From NCBI GenBank assembly GCA_947626535.1, contig CANQSO010000003.1, positions 1-48,597 on the forward strand: 48,597 nt of DNA, in the 5' to 3' direction. The DNA comes from an uncultured Bacilli bacterium. Lineage in GTDB: Bacteria; Bacillota_I; Bacilli_A; RF39; UBA660. A model generated the notes under the pieces. That model saw only the letters and a list, made by a program, of their open reading frames with translations. It did no database searches and was not told the DNA's origin. Shown here in pieces: positions 48,422 through 48,597 of this stretch. The position numbers and the translations under genes are program-made. The first letter of the stretch is position 1. The number at the start of each line of letters is the position of its first letter.

Positions 48422-48597
48422 ATAATCACCACAATTCTTTTAAATGCTTAGCAAAAACTGTTTAATTTTTTAATATAAGCGTCATAATTTACTTTTCTTT
48501 ATAACATATAAATTACCTCTTTCATATATAAAGTGTTATATATTTAAAAAAGGTTAGTTATTTTTTTATTAAACGAATAATAATTCTAATTGTTGAA

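Noticed and set aside
1-48597. tRNA or rRNA genes
   Set aside because: No tRNA-like or rRNA-like sequence recognised by eye; the tRNA-related signal upstream of ileS is a T-box leader. A tRNAscan run would be needed to exclude this fully.

Overview
AT-rich (low-GC Firmicutes/Mollicutes-related) chromosomal segment, with almost every gene on the minus strand. (1) About 1-11.9 kb is core chromosome: partial lipoprotein, ABC-2 exporter, frr, two thioredoxin-like membrane proteins, a secreted DNA/RNA nuclease, a DUF4143-type AAA ATPase, D,D-carboxypeptidase, dgkA, deoD and ileS behind a T-box leader. (2) About 11.88-12.23 kb holds a 5'-truncated gene remnant with a GC-rich, coding-strand-adenine-poor block that looks like a diversity-generating-retroelement-type variable region. 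(3) About 12.23 kb to at least 41.5 kb is an integrative and conjugative element (ICE): large serine recombinase, ArdC/N6-methylase/helicase megaprotein, sortase, VirD4/VirB4/VirB6/VirB2-like conjugation genes, HxHxH relaxase with accessory proteins, an inverted-repeat-rich candidate oriT, an M23 hydrolase, an SSB, and a 1371-aa thioester-domain LPxTG adhesin. (4) About 41.8-48.6 kb is accessory DNA of uncertain membership: Gfo/Idh/MocA oxidoreductase, NUDIX, LysR, XRE, SUKH-like immunity protein and ECF sigma factor. The ICE right end was not located. The strongest observations are the isoleucyl-tRNA synthetase with its HIGH signature rearranged to GIHH, the DGR-like variable-region remnant cut by the ICE, the adhesin with periodic cysteine-pair domains beside an element-encoded sortase, and the candidate oriT. 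All product calls come from reading motifs by eye; no database search was run.
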